Source: Planctomycetota bacterium (GTDB lineage Bacteria; Planctomycetota; UBA8742; UBA2392). From it: a stretch of 58,970 nt of DNA. Made by a program: the position numbers and the translations under genes. Shown in pieces: positions 16,381-24,332 of this stretch. The notes below the pieces were generated by a model that was not told the DNA's origin, ran no database searches, and saw only the letters and a program-made list of their open reading frames with translations. Position 1 is the stretch's first letter, and each line of letters starts with the position of its first letter. Where the stretch lies: contig JAGQRE010000005.1 in the NCBI GenBank assembly GCA_020425695.1, positions 6,500 to 65,469 of the forward strand. Direction: 5' to 3'.

Positions 16381-16400
16381 CCCCAGCCGAGAGGCTGGGG
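16381..16400. repeat. Hairpin downstream of the ROK gene
   Basis: CCCCAGCC-GAGA-GGCTGGGG is a perfect 8-bp stem with a GNRA-type loop, about 35 bases after the ROK stop. No T-run follows, so terminator function is uncertain. Confidence 0.5.
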
Positions 16401-16480
16401 GCGCCGCAGGCGACATAGCTTTCGCGTATGCTCACCGCTGTACTTCGTTGTCGCTTTCAGCGACCCCCGCGCTTTCGCAC

Positions 16481-16556
16481 GGGGCGGAATCGCTCGTATG
16501 GGGCGAAACTGCTTGCCGGGGCGGGACTCTTGCAGTGGGCGAGAGTGCTTGCTCTG
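16481..16556. repeat. Degenerate 18-20-bp tandem repeat
   Basis: Four consecutive units beginning GGGGCG or GGGCG start at 16481, 16500, 16518 and 16537. Later units share an ACTNCTTGC- or GTGCTTGC-like centre. The array ends five bases before the stop codon of the Acg-type gene at 16561. No function is assigned. Confidence 0.4.
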
Positions 16557-16560
16557 CTTG

Positions 16561-17610
16561 CTAGAAGCCCTGGAAGGCTTCGAAGTCTTCGGGCTCGGTG
16601 GCTTCGATGGTGACGACCCCGGCCGGGCGCCGCGGGGTGTGCTTCGACTCCCGGGTGGGCTTGCCTACGCGAATAAGGATTTGAGGGAAGCGTAGCCCGA
16701 CGTGCTTGGCCAGCTCAGTGCGCATGATGTCGATTTCAATCGGCTGGTTCAGGAAGCTGGCCGCGAGCCCCTGTTGCGCCGCAACCAGCAGCACCTGCGC
16801 CAGCGCCTCGCCGGTGCGCACCCAGTCAGAGTGGTGGTCCTTGTTGGTGCCGAAGATGCAGAGTGCGGGTGAGTGCTCGGCCAACTCCAGGTCTTTGGCG
16901 GCCTGCCCTTCGCCCAAGTCAAACGTGCGCACGGCGATCGGCGCGGCCAGCGACATGAACTCGCCCATGCCTTGGGTGAAGCCGGGCATGCCGTCAAGGC
17001 TGCGCGAGCGATTGTGGTGCAGCCAGCTTGCTAGCTCGCGGCGGTAGGCCTTGCTGGCCATCTGTTTGCGGTCACTGCGGCTGATGCGATCGGCAATCGC
17101 GTGGCGTGCAAAGTCATCGTGATAGCTGCGCATGATAACCCTGTGCGCGGCGCAGATTTCGGCGAAGAGGCTTAGCTGTTCTTCGCTGACGCTGTCTTCA
17201 ACGTAGGCGAAGCGGTTCGTCACGCGCTTGGGGAGGCATTCAAACAGTGCGGCCAGCGCGTTCTGCGCCGGTGCGCTTTCGTCGTAATAAAGGCTGGCCA
17301 GCAGGTCGCTTTCTTCTTCCGTGTTGCGATAGACGCGAACGGGTACGTCGTAGTGTGCGGCTGCGACGCGCAGATACATCAGAGCGCAGCCGCATGAGAT
17401 GGCTAGTTCGCGGTCATGCGGGTCAACGACCGGCAGGGCACGCGAGCGATCAGCGTGGATGGCAACGTGATCGTCGCGCATGATGAACAACCACGGCTGC
17501 GAGTTGTGCGACGACGGTGCCAGCACGCCCCAGTGCACCAGAAACCGCAGTTTCTCGGCGGGCGTGCCGTCGGCGGGGAAGCTGCTTTCGTCGGGCAGCA
17601 CTGGCTTCAT
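16561..17610 (-). CDS. Acg-family FMN-binding nitroreductase-like protein
   Basis: A 349-residue soluble protein of the Acg family (nitroreductase fold, two fused repeats; known members bind FMN and lack ordinary nitroreductase activity). Visible features are the N-terminal LVHWGVLAPSSHNSQPWLF motif, the central RRELASWLHHNRSRSLDGMPGF segment, and the C-terminal GLAASFLNQPIEI and LRFPQILIRVGKPT blocks. Its start follows the clpS stop directly (TAAATG), so both genes are in one operon. A role in redox or stress adaptation is known for the family; substrate unknown here. Confidence 0.82.
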   Translation of the reverse strand: MKPVLPDESSFPADGTPAEKLRFLVHWGVLAPSSHNSQPWLFIMRDDHVAIHADRSRALPVVDPHDRELAISCGCALMYLRVAAAHYDVPVRVYRNTEEESDLLASLYYDESAPAQNALAALFECLPKRVTNRFAYVEDSVSEEQLSLFAEICAAHRVIMRSYHDDFARHAIADRISRSDRKQMASKAYRRELASWLHHNRSRSLDGMPGFTQGMGEFMSLAAPIAVRTFDLGEGQAAKDLELAEHSPALCIFGTNKDHHSDWVRTGEALAQVLLVAAQQGLAASFLNQPIEIDIMRTELAKHVGLRFPQILIRVGKPTRESKHTPRRPAGVVTIEATEPEDFEAFQGF

Positions 17611-17922
17611 TTACTCGTCCGGTTCAATGGTGACGACAAGCGGGAACTTCTGCGTGCGCGCCGCTGAAGTGACCTGGTCTTTCTTGAGTTCAGCGACTTC
17701 CTGCGGGTAAGTGCCGGCCAGTCCCTGTCCGGTTTTGTGGACTTCGAGCATGGTGGCCTTGGCCTTGTCGACGTCGTGGGCGAAGAAGCGCATCAGGACC
17801 CAGACCACAAAGTCCATCGTCGTCTTGTTGTCGTTGTGCAGGATGACCTTCCACATCGGCGCGCGTTTACTTTTGGTATCGGCGTCAGGAAGAATCTTCG
17901 GCAGTGTTTGCGTATCAGGCAT
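17611..17922 (-). CDS. clpS: ATP-dependent Clp protease adaptor ClpS
   Basis: ClpS delivers proteins with destabilising N-terminal residues to ClpAP/ClpCP in the cytosol. The 103-residue protein has the family core: WKVILHNDNKTTMDFVVWVL, then the HKTGQGLAG turn and the YPQEVAELKKDQV helix, ending LVVTIEPD. The amino-group-binding Asn-Asp pair and the His of the VHKTG motif are present, so it should bind N-degrons. The ATG at 17922 gives the usual length; an in-frame GTG lies two codons upstream. The Acg gene follows immediately, and a second ClpS-like gene lies 66 bases upstream. No clpA or clpC is in the window. Confidence 0.92.
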   Translation of the reverse strand: MPDTQTLPKILPDADTKSKRAPMWKVILHNDNKTTMDFVVWVLMRFFAHDVDKAKATMLEVHKTGQGLAGTYPQEVAELKKDQVTSAARTQKFPLVVTIEPDE

Positions 17923-17988
17923 GGCCACATTCTAGCACAAGCGAATCGGCAATCACGTGGGTGTGGGAACGCCGGGAAATCGAGAAAC

Positions 17989-18330
17989 CTAGACGATCTG
18001 CTGGCCTTCGATTTCTACTTTGAACGGGTAGCCGGAGTCGGCGGCGGCTTCGAGTACGCGGCGCTTGGCTAGCTCGGCCGGGATGGCCGGCAACTCAGCC
18101 ACGACCGCCTTGCCGTTTTCACGGATGCTCTCGCAAAGCGCTTGCGCGGCCAGTTCGTCATAGCCGAAGTAGTTCTCAAGCGCGAACATGACGAAGTCGA
18201 CAGGTGTCGTGTCGTCGTCAAGGAACCAGACTTTCACCTTGGCCGCGATCATGGTGCTGTCTTCGCGGTGCTCATGCCCGGTGTCGTCGTCCGGCTCAAA
18301 CTGTGGCTCAGTAGGGGTATCTTCGCCCAT
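17989..18330 (-). CDS. Divergent ClpS-like protein
   Basis: A 113-residue paralogue of the neighbouring ClpS. It has an acidic N-terminal tail of about 27 residues, then a ClpS-like core: AKVKVWFLDDDTTPVDFVMFALENYFGYDE. The Asn of the N-degron-binding pocket is replaced (LDDD instead of HNDN), and the pocket His is missing (SIRENG where the canonical copy has VHKTG). It may bind other ligands or the Clp ATPase without N-degrons. The start at 18330 is the first ATG compatible with family length, though its ribosome-binding site is weak. Confidence 0.75.
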   Translation of the reverse strand: MGEDTPTEPQFEPDDDTGHEHREDSTMIAAKVKVWFLDDDTTPVDFVMFALENYFGYDELAAQALCESIRENGKAVVAELPAIPAELAKRRVLEAAADSGYPFKVEIEGQQIV

Positions 18331-18399
18331 TTCGGAATTATAGCGTGCGTCCGTTACGGAGTCGTCAGTTTCTGCGATAAAACCTGTCATGGCCTTGAG

Positions 18400-19644
18400 A
18401 TGCGCATACTGATCTATCCCATGGGAAGCGCCGGCGACGTGCACCCGCACATCGGTTTGGGCAAGGCTTTGCAGGCCCGTGGACACGAGATTTTCATTAT
18501 CACGAACGGCTTCTTTGAAGACCTGGCCAAGCGTGCCGGGCTGGGTTTTCGTCCCGTCGGCACGGCGGAAGATTTCCAGCGCGTCCAGGACGACCCGAAC
18601 CTCTGGCACCCAAGCAAGTCGTTCGAGACGCTGGTCAACAAAGCCCTGAATTACAGCTACGGGCCGATTCTTGAATACGCCCGTGAGCTGAACAAACCGG
18701 GCGACACGATCATGCTGGCGGGCTCGCTCGCGTTCGGTGCACGCAACGCCAGTGAGTTGCTGGACATCCCGCTGGGCACGGTGCATCTCGCGCCTTCGCT
18801 GTTTATCAGCACCTATCGCATGCCGCTGATGCACGGGGCACCGATTCCGCAGTGGGCGCCGCGCTTCCTGAAACGCTTTCAGTGGTGGGCGGGGAACAAG
18901 GTTGCCGACCACCACATTTTGCCCGAGCTGAATCGCTTCCGGCGTGAGCACAAGCTGCCCCCGGTCCGGAACATCATCCGCGAATGGTGGCACGCGCCGA
19001 AGCTGGTGCTGGGTCTGTTTCCTGAGTGGTTCGCCGCGCCGCAGCCCGACTGGCCGAAACAGACGCGCCTGACGGGCTTCCCGATGTTCGACGAAAAGGG
19101 CATGCACGAGTTTCCGCCGGGGCTGGAAGAGTTCCTGCAGGCGGGCGAGCCGCCCGTGGTGTTCACACCGGGCAGTGCCATGGCTCACGGGCACGACTTC
19201 TTCAGGGAAGGTGTGAAAGCGCTGCAATTGATCGGGCGGCGTGGCTTATTGCTTTCGCGCTTCCCACACACGATCCCGCAGGATCTGCCCGACACGGTGA
19301 AGCACTTTGAGTACGTGCCATTCAGTGACGTCTTGCCTCGTGCCGGCGCACTGGTTTACCACGGCGGCATCGGGACTTGCGCCCAGGGCTTGAAGGCGGG
19401 GATTCCGCACTTCGTACAAAACATGGCGCACGACCAGCGCGACAACCTTAGCCGGGTACGAGATCTCGGTGTGGGAGATGGTTTGGCGCCGAAGCATTTC
19501 AAGGCGAAGCGGGTTGCGAAGGTGCTTGATGATCTGCTCGGAAATCCATTGGTGATATCGCGCGCGCAGGAGATAGCCAAACGCTTCGACACTGAAGCAT
19601 GGATGGAAGAGACCTGTCGGCTCGTCGAGTCACTCGGCGACTGA
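18400..19644 (+). CDS. Glycosyltransferase, GT1/UGT-like (MurG-like fold)
   Basis: A 414-residue cytosolic GT-B glycosyltransferase. The N-terminal nucleotide-fold loop reads MRILIYPMGSAGDVHPHIGLGKALQARGHE. The C-terminal donor-binding part has VVFTPGSAMAHG, FEYVPFSDVLPRAGALVYHGGIGTCAQGLKAGIPHFVQNMAHDQRDN, the glycosyltransferase motif of the UGT and macrolide/rhamnosyl-transferase group. Acceptor and sugar cannot be assigned. The open frame begins 86 codons earlier, but that part overlaps the divergent ClpS-like gene and has no family match, so 18400 was chosen. Confidence 0.85.
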   Translation: MRILIYPMGSAGDVHPHIGLGKALQARGHEIFIITNGFFEDLAKRAGLGFRPVGTAEDFQRVQDDPNLWHPSKSFETLVNKALNYSYGPILEYARELNKPGDTIMLAGSLAFGARNASELLDIPLGTVHLAPSLFISTYRMPLMHGAPIPQWAPRFLKRFQWWAGNKVADHHILPELNRFRREHKLPPVRNIIREWWHAPKLVLGLFPEWFAAPQPDWPKQTRLTGFPMFDEKGMHEFPPGLEEFLQAGEPPVVFTPGSAMAHGHDFFREGVKALQLIGRRGLLLSRFPHTIPQDLPDTVKHFEYVPFSDVLPRAGALVYHGGIGTCAQGLKAGIPHFVQNMAHDQRDNLSRVRDLGVGDGLAPKHFKAKRVAKVLDDLLGNPLVISRAQEIAKRFDTEAWMEETCRLVESLGD

Positions 19645-19659
19645 GCCCCAAAAGAAAAA

Positions 19660-19687
19660 GGGGGACGTGGCACTTGCCACGTCCCCC
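19660..19687 (-). terminator. Hairpin terminator, minus-strand oriented
   Basis: A perfect 12-bp stem GGGGGACGTGGC / GCCACGTCCCCC closes the loop ACTT. The A-rich run before it on the plus strand becomes a T-run on the minus strand. It may also block reading from the plus-strand glycosyltransferase. Confidence 0.65.
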
Positions 19688-19817
19688 CGAGCAGCCCCGG
19701 GGGCGTTTGGGGCGTACTCGCAAATCATGATTCCTACTGACGCTCAAACATGTTGTCGTCACACGCATCCATAACGCGCGGGGTTCTGGGCCTATTTCCG
19801 GTTACGCTGAAAAACGA

Positions 19818-19844
19818 AGACGCCCGGAGATTCTCCGGGCGTCT
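19818..19844 (-). terminator. Terminator of the dienelactone hydrolase gene
   Basis: AGACGCCCGGAGA and its complement form a long stem 22 bases beyond the stop at 19867. On the minus strand it is followed by TCGTTTTT. Confidence 0.8.
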
Positions 19845-19866
19845 TTGAACAACGTGAAAGTTCTGC

Positions 19867-20706
19867 CTACTCGAAGATCTCGTTGAAGAAATCCTGCATG
19901 CGCTTCCATGAGCGTGCGTCGGCCTGTGCATCGTATGCGGCCCCGCGCTTTGGGTCGTTGCCGGCGGCTTTGTTCGTGAACGAATGCACGGCGTGCCCGT
20001 ACAGGTCGATCTCGTAGTTCACTTTGGCGTCGGACATTTCCTTGTTGAGGGCGACTACTTCTTCCATGTTAGCAAACGGGTCGGCCGCGCCGTGAAGCAC
20101 CAGCACCTTGCCCTTGATGTTTGATGCGTCTTCCGGTGTTTCGGTGCCAAGCCCGCCGTGGAAGCTGATCACACCGTTGACTGCGGCACCGCTGCGGGCC
20201 AGTTCCAGCACGCAGGTTCCGCCGAAGCAGAAACCCATGGCGGAGACCTTACTGCTGTCCGCGTTTTTGTCGGCCAGCGCCGTTTTCATGCCCGCTTGCA
20301 AACGGGTCCGCAGCCCGGCGATGTTGCCCTTCCATGAGCCCGCCGCCTTGCCGGCCTCGCCGGCGTTGGCGGGACGAACATCCTTGCCGTAAACGTCGAT
20401 GCTGAAGGCCAGATAGCCGAGCCCCGCCAGGTCACGCGCCTTGGCTTCATCGAATTCGCCGCGTCCCATCCAGTCGTGCACGATCAGCACCACCGGGCGC
20501 TTGCCGGACTGGGCGGAATCCCAGGCCATGAATCCTTCGCATTCGGTATCGCCGTCTTTGTAGGTGACGACCTTGGTCGTGATGTTTGATTTTTCCGGTT
20601 GCAGCGCGACGTCCTGAGCTTCGCTTGTCGCGCTGAAGTGCGCGATACTTGCGATGGTAGTCAACAACAGCACTGCGGCAACGCCAACAGACAGAGTCTT
20701 CTTCAT
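19867..20706 (-). CDS. Exported dienelactone hydrolase family protein
   Basis: A 279-residue alpha/beta-hydrolase of the dienelactone hydrolase group. The start at 20706 has GAGGAG upstream and begins a signal peptide (MKKTLSVGVAAVLLLTTIA), so the enzyme acts outside the cytoplasm. The catalytic triad is Cys160 in GFCFGG, Asp209 in HGAADPF, and His241 in GHAVHSF. The substrate is likely an ester or lactone, and is not determinable. The gene stands alone between its terminator and a 260-bp upstream gap that shows no gene. Confidence 0.85.
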   Translation of the reverse strand: MKKTLSVGVAAVLLLTTIASIAHFSATSEAQDVALQPEKSNITTKVVTYKDGDTECEGFMAWDSAQSGKRPVVLIVHDWMGRGEFDEAKARDLAGLGYLAFSIDVYGKDVRPANAGEAGKAAGSWKGNIAGLRTRLQAGMKTALADKNADSSKVSAMGFCFGGTCVLELARSGAAVNGVISFHGGLGTETPEDASNIKGKVLVLHGAADPFANMEEVVALNKEMSDAKVNYEIDLYGHAVHSFTNKAAGNDPKRGAAYDAQADARSWKRMQDFFNEIFE

Positions 20707-20966
20707 GTTCACTCTCCTCGGTTTCGAATGTTCGGATTCCAGCAACCGAACAACGCCAAGGCGAGTGCCATTCCAGATTCCGTGGCCGTGCTCTGGTTGC
20801 GTGTATCGAACTTCAACACGCAACGGTGCGACGAGCGCTACGACGCAATGGGTTTCTTGCGGCGACGATTCAAACCATTAGGCACTCTACAGCAGTTGCA
20901 GTTCGTCACGCTCACGGTGTCGTCGTGTGCCGCAGTTGAGTTCCCGAATGCTTGCGCGGAAATGTC

Positions 20967-21512
20967 CTAACTTGCGTAGATGGTATGCAGAGTTTCGGGC
21001 TCACTCGTGGCCGGGTTGCCGGTCGGTTCTTCTGCCGCGGGCGTTGTCTCTTGCTGGGCGTTTTCTGCCGTCGTTGTTTCGTCCGCCGTGGTCTCTTTGG
21101 TTTCAGATTCTTCTGGTTCGGTTTTGGTCTCAGCCGCTTCCGCCTCGAGTTTGCGGGCTTCTTCGCCTTCCTCGACGATTGTGCGGCACTGGGCCAGCTT
21201 CTCTTCGCGCAACTTCATCAGCTTCGCCAGTGCGTTGGCGCTCATGCGCGCTTCGTATGGCGTGATTGTCGGGCCCCAGCCCGGGCGTTCATCTTCGGCG
21301 AGGCGATGCCCACGCTCAAAGGCGGCCTTCGCGCCGCGCATCTGGGAACGGTACGCCTCGGCGGTGAGTTCCAGTGCTTCGATCTGCATCTGGATGACCA
21401 TGCCGCCGGTTTCGAGGTAAAGGCGTTCGGTGGTGGCTTCGACGTCGATCAGTTCAGTGATCGGGCGTGCGGTTCGGTTGGCGGGCTTTCTGACATTCTG
21501 GTAGCGGGCCAT
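20967..21512 (-). CDS. Hypothetical protein with acidic low-complexity tail
   Basis: A 181-residue protein starting MARYQNVRKPANRTARPITE (21512, GGAGA upstream). The N-terminal 115 residues are mostly helical, with Met/Gln/Leu/Ala-rich stretches suggesting a coiled coil (VIQMQIEALELTAEAYRSQ). The last 60 residues are almost only Glu, Thr, Ala and Pro. No membrane segment or catalytic motif was seen, and the family is not recognised. It is divergent from the CDGSH protein across 193 bp. Confidence 0.6.
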   Translation of the reverse strand: MARYQNVRKPANRTARPITELIDVEATTERLYLETGGMVIQMQIEALELTAEAYRSQMRGAKAAFERGHRLAEDERPGWGPTITPYEARMSANALAKLMKLREEKLAQCRTIVEEGEEARKLEAEAAETKTEPEESETKETTADETTTAENAQQETTPAAEEPTGNPATSEPETLHTIYAS

Positions 21513-21705
21513 GGCAATCTCCGGTAATGGCGTCACTTCATGTGATGCCTCATTACTACCGGCGGATGGATAAGGCCGAATGCGTCGCATCGAGCACAAA
21601 TCCTTTGAAATGGGCGTTCGCAGGCGAAAATATTTTTCCGGGCGGGTATCATACTTCGCAGTCATCCGTCTTTGCGCTAGGCTGGATTCATCCCTGGGGG
21701 GCATC

Positions 21706-22350
21706 ATGCCTGACGAATATCGCAAGTACTCCGGTGAGAAGATCGACGTTGAGTTCAGCCTGAAGCGCTGCATTCACGCCGCCGAGTGTGTGCGCGGTGC
21801 GGTCAAGGTTTTCAATCCCAAACAGAAACCGTGGATCCAGGTGGACAACGCAGGCGCGGACACCGTCGCCGAAGTAGTCGAGCGTTGCCCGACCGGCGCA
21901 TTGCGGCACACGCGCAAAGACGGCGGCGCAGCCGAGCAGCCGGACCCCGAGCCCACCGTCAAGGTTGTCAAAGACGGCCCGCTATATCTGCGCGGGACCA
22001 TCGAAATCGAACTCGCCGACCGTGTTGAGCAAGGCACGCGCGTCGCCCTGTGCCGCTGCGGGCATAGCGAAAACAAACCACTGTGCGACGGCGCCCACGT
22101 AAAGTGTGAGTTCAAGGACGATGGGCAGGTTGGCACCGGCGACTTCAAGGACATCGAGAGCGCTTCCGGCGTTAACGTCAGCTTTATCCCGAACGGCCCG
22201 ATCATTGTACGTGGGCGGGCCACACTGATTGACGTTGAAGACACGGCCGTCATGCGCGACGACGAATGCTACCTGTGCCGCTGCGGGGCAAGCGCGAACA
22301 AGCCATTTTGCGATGGCTCGCACGCGCGAGTGGGATTCAAGGACGCGTGA
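21706..22350 (+). CDS. Fused Fer4_19-like and double CDGSH iron-sulfur protein
   Basis: A 214-residue soluble protein with three metal-cluster modules. First is a divergent 4Fe-4S mono-cluster domain (Cys22, Cys28, Cys61, as RCIHAAEC and RCPTGAL). Two CDGSH-type domains follow, each with three Cys and one His: LCRCGHSENKPLCDGAH (Cys116, Cys118, Cys127, His131) and LCRCGASANKPFCDGSH near residue 190. CDGSH domains bind 2Fe-2S clusters and act in electron or cluster transfer. The start at 21706 follows GGGGGG. The stop overlaps the next start (TGATG), and four genes are tightly coupled to 24323. Confidence 0.9.
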   Translation: MPDEYRKYSGEKIDVEFSLKRCIHAAECVRGAVKVFNPKQKPWIQVDNAGADTVAEVVERCPTGALRHTRKDGGAAEQPDPEPTVKVVKDGPLYLRGTIEIELADRVEQGTRVALCRCGHSENKPLCDGAHVKCEFKDDGQVGTGDFKDIESASGVNVSFIPNGPIIVRGRATLIDVEDTAVMRDDECYLCRCGASANKPFCDGSHARVGFKDA

Positions 22351-23180
22351 TGGAGTGGGTCGCGCTTGGCGTCGCGTTGTTTGTCGTGTTGCTGGCCGGT
22401 CTCGGCCACATGGGCTACCGCAAGCATATGCTGCAACTGAAGCAGTGGGCGCGGGTGCTGTCCGAGATGCCTGCTGTTCAACCTCACCAGAATCTAGAAG
22501 ACTTGCCCGAGCCTGCGCAGCGCTTGTTGAGGCATGCGATTAGCGACGACGCGAAGGCGGTGCGGGGCGTGAGTTTCAAGGCGGTAGGGGAGATCAGGCC
22601 TGCAAAAGACGGTGAGTGGCTGCCGTGCGTGGCCTACCAGACGCTGCGGGTGCCGGGCGGGTTTACATGGCGCTGCTACGTGAAGTCAGGGCTGATGCGT
22701 CTCAGTGGCGGCGATCACTATCTCGCGGGAAGCGGCGGCGTGCACTTCTGGTTGCTGGGGGTCTTTCACGCCGTCAAAAGCAAAGGCAGGGATGTTGCCA
22801 AAAGCGCGGCGCACCGGGCGTTGCTTGAGGCCATGTGGTTGCCGCCTGCGCTGTTGCCCAGCGAGCACGTCGAGTGGCTCGACGGCGACAACGAGACCGC
22901 GCGGGCAAAGCTCAAACTTGACGAAGAGGAACTGGTCGTCGAATACAAGATCGACTCCGACGGTCGCATCGTAAGCGTGAAAGGCGAGCGTTGGGGCGAT
23001 CAGAACGACAAGCACGAGTGGCAGCCCATGACCTTCGGCGGCATCATGGAGTCCGAGAGTTCTGTGCAGGGTTACACCGTGCCGTCGAAGTTTCGCGTCG
23101 GCTGGCACTTTGGCAACGACGAATGGCAAGACGGCGAGTTCTACCGCGCCGAATTGCAGGACATCCAGTTCATTGAGTAA
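22350..23180 (+). CDS. DUF6544-like membrane-anchored protein
   Basis: A 276-residue protein with one N-terminal transmembrane segment (VALGVALFVVLLAGLGHMGY). A soluble domain follows with LPEPAQRLLRHAI, a WRCYV strand, SGGDHYLAGSGGVHFWLLG, and LLEAMWLPPALLP near the middle. These blocks resemble the uncharacterised family known as DUF6544; the assignment is from memory. No enzymatic residues are evident. It is translationally coupled to the CDGSH gene (shared base of TGATG) and overlaps the RDD gene. Confidence 0.7.
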   Translation: MEWVALGVALFVVLLAGLGHMGYRKHMLQLKQWARVLSEMPAVQPHQNLEDLPEPAQRLLRHAISDDAKAVRGVSFKAVGEIRPAKDGEWLPCVAYQTLRVPGGFTWRCYVKSGLMRLSGGDHYLAGSGGVHFWLLGVFHAVKSKGRDVAKSAAHRALLEAMWLPPALLPSEHVEWLDGDNETARAKLKLDEEELVVEYKIDSDGRIVSVKGERWGDQNDKHEWQPMTFGGIMESESSVQGYTVPSKFRVGWHFGNDEWQDGEFYRAELQDIQFIE

Positions 23181-23787
23181 GCAAATCATTACCGACGCTG
23201 CAAAAGTCCGCGATCTAACGATCGCCGAGGCCCACACGGACATGGTCTCGTCGGGCAAGCGGCTAATAGGACCTGCCCCGCGCGATGGCAGTTTTGTGGC
23301 GCTGCTCAAGGTTTCTGATCTGGCCTCGCCGGCACGCCGCCTTGGTTGTGTGCTCGTGGATGCGTTGCTCGTACTCCCGTTTGTTTTGCTGCTCTACTGG
23401 CGCCTGCACGAGGTGCCCGATGCCTGGTTTGAATCACTCCCGCTTTGGATGCGCCTGAACCTCAAGCTGGACAGGGATGGCATGTTTCGCGTTGGTTCAT
23501 GGCTGATGATGCTTGTTTACCTGGCTTCGATGCTTGCTGTGTTCCGTCGCACACCTGGCCAGATGTGGTTGCGCGTGCAAGTGCTGGACGAGGCAGGGCG
23601 ACGCCCGGGGTTATGGCGGGCTTTGTTCCGCGCCCTGATGACTACAGCTATGTTCCTTGTCTGTGGCCAATGCATGGCTCTGGGGGCACTGTTCTTTGCG
23701 ATATCGGGTCTGCCTGCTACTGCACCGCAAGACTCGTTCAGTCGAACCTGGGTAGTGTCGCGCAACGTTGTGCAGCAAACGAAATGA
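23173..23787 (+). CDS. RDD-family membrane protein
   Basis: A membrane protein of the RDD type, about 204 residues. The signature is SPARRLGCVLVDALLVLPFVLLLYW, with the Arg and Asp of the first helix, followed by two further transmembrane segments (VGSWLMMLVYLASMLAVF and TAMFLVCGQCMALGALFFA) and the GQMWLRVQVLDEAGRRPGLWRALFR loop. Family members are proposed transporters or accessory membrane proteins. The start is uncertain: a TTG at 23173 overlaps the previous stop, while an ATG at 23242 would still keep the whole RDD domain. The stop overlaps the GNAT start (ATGA). Confidence 0.75.
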   Translation: MSKQIITDAAKVRDLTIAEAHTDMVSSGKRLIGPAPRDGSFVALLKVSDLASPARRLGCVLVDALLVLPFVLLLYWRLHEVPDAWFESLPLWMRLNLKLDRDGMFRVGSWLMMLVYLASMLAVFRRTPGQMWLRVQVLDEAGRRPGLWRALFRALMTTAMFLVCGQCMALGALFFAISGLPATAPQDSFSRTWVVSRNVVQQTK

Positions 23788-24323
23788 GCGAACTCGACTG
23801 CATTGAAACACCCCGCCTGCGCCTCGTACCTTTCGGGTTGCCGCTGTTGCTGGCTGCGCGGGCGGAAGGCCGTGCACGGGTGGCGGAGTTGCTAGGAGCG
23901 GAAATCGCGCCAGGCTGGCCTAGCGACGGCGTCGTGGACTTCCAGTTGCCCGGCCAGATTACCGCAATCGAGATTGAGCGAGTGCCGCTGAAGTGGCTCG
24001 GGCGGCTGGTTCTGCTGAAGGGGTCGCCGGATATGCTGATCGGTGTAATCAACCTGAAGGGGCCGCCGGACACGAATGGCTGCGTCGAGGTAGGTTACGA
24101 AATCGAACAAGCCTATCGCCGCAAAGGCTACGCCAGCGAGGCTGTGAAAGCGTTGCGTGAGTGGTGTTTCAACCAGCCGGGCGTAAAGGGCGTACGCGCC
24201 AGAACACTGAAGCAGAACGTTATCAGCCAGGCCATGCTGCAGAAACTGGGCTTCAAAAGGCTGGGTCCCCAAAGGGACCCAAACCTCGGCGAAATGATCG
24301 TGTGGGAAACAGAACCGAGCTGA
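23784..24323 (+). CDS. GNAT-family N-acetyltransferase (RimJ/RimL-like)
   Basis: A 179-residue acetyl-CoA-dependent acetyltransferase. It begins MSELDCIETPRLRLVPF, typical of the RimJ/RimL subgroup. The acetyl-CoA-binding loop reads YRRKGYASEAVKALREW, and the C-terminal NVISQAMLQKLGFKRLG block follows. The acceptor is unknown; it may be a protein N-terminus or an amine. Its ATGA overlap with the RDD gene makes it the last gene of the CDGSH operon. The final codons contain a perfect hairpin, GGGTCCC-CAAA-GGGACCC (24263-24280). Confidence 0.85.
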   Translation: MSELDCIETPRLRLVPFGLPLLLAARAEGRARVAELLGAEIAPGWPSDGVVDFQLPGQITAIEIERVPLKWLGRLVLLKGSPDMLIGVINLKGPPDTNGCVEVGYEIEQAYRRKGYASEAVKALREWCFNQPGVKGVRARTLKQNVISQAMLQKLGFKRLGPQRDPNLGEMIVWETEPS

Positions 24324-24332
24324 CGCCGCGTT

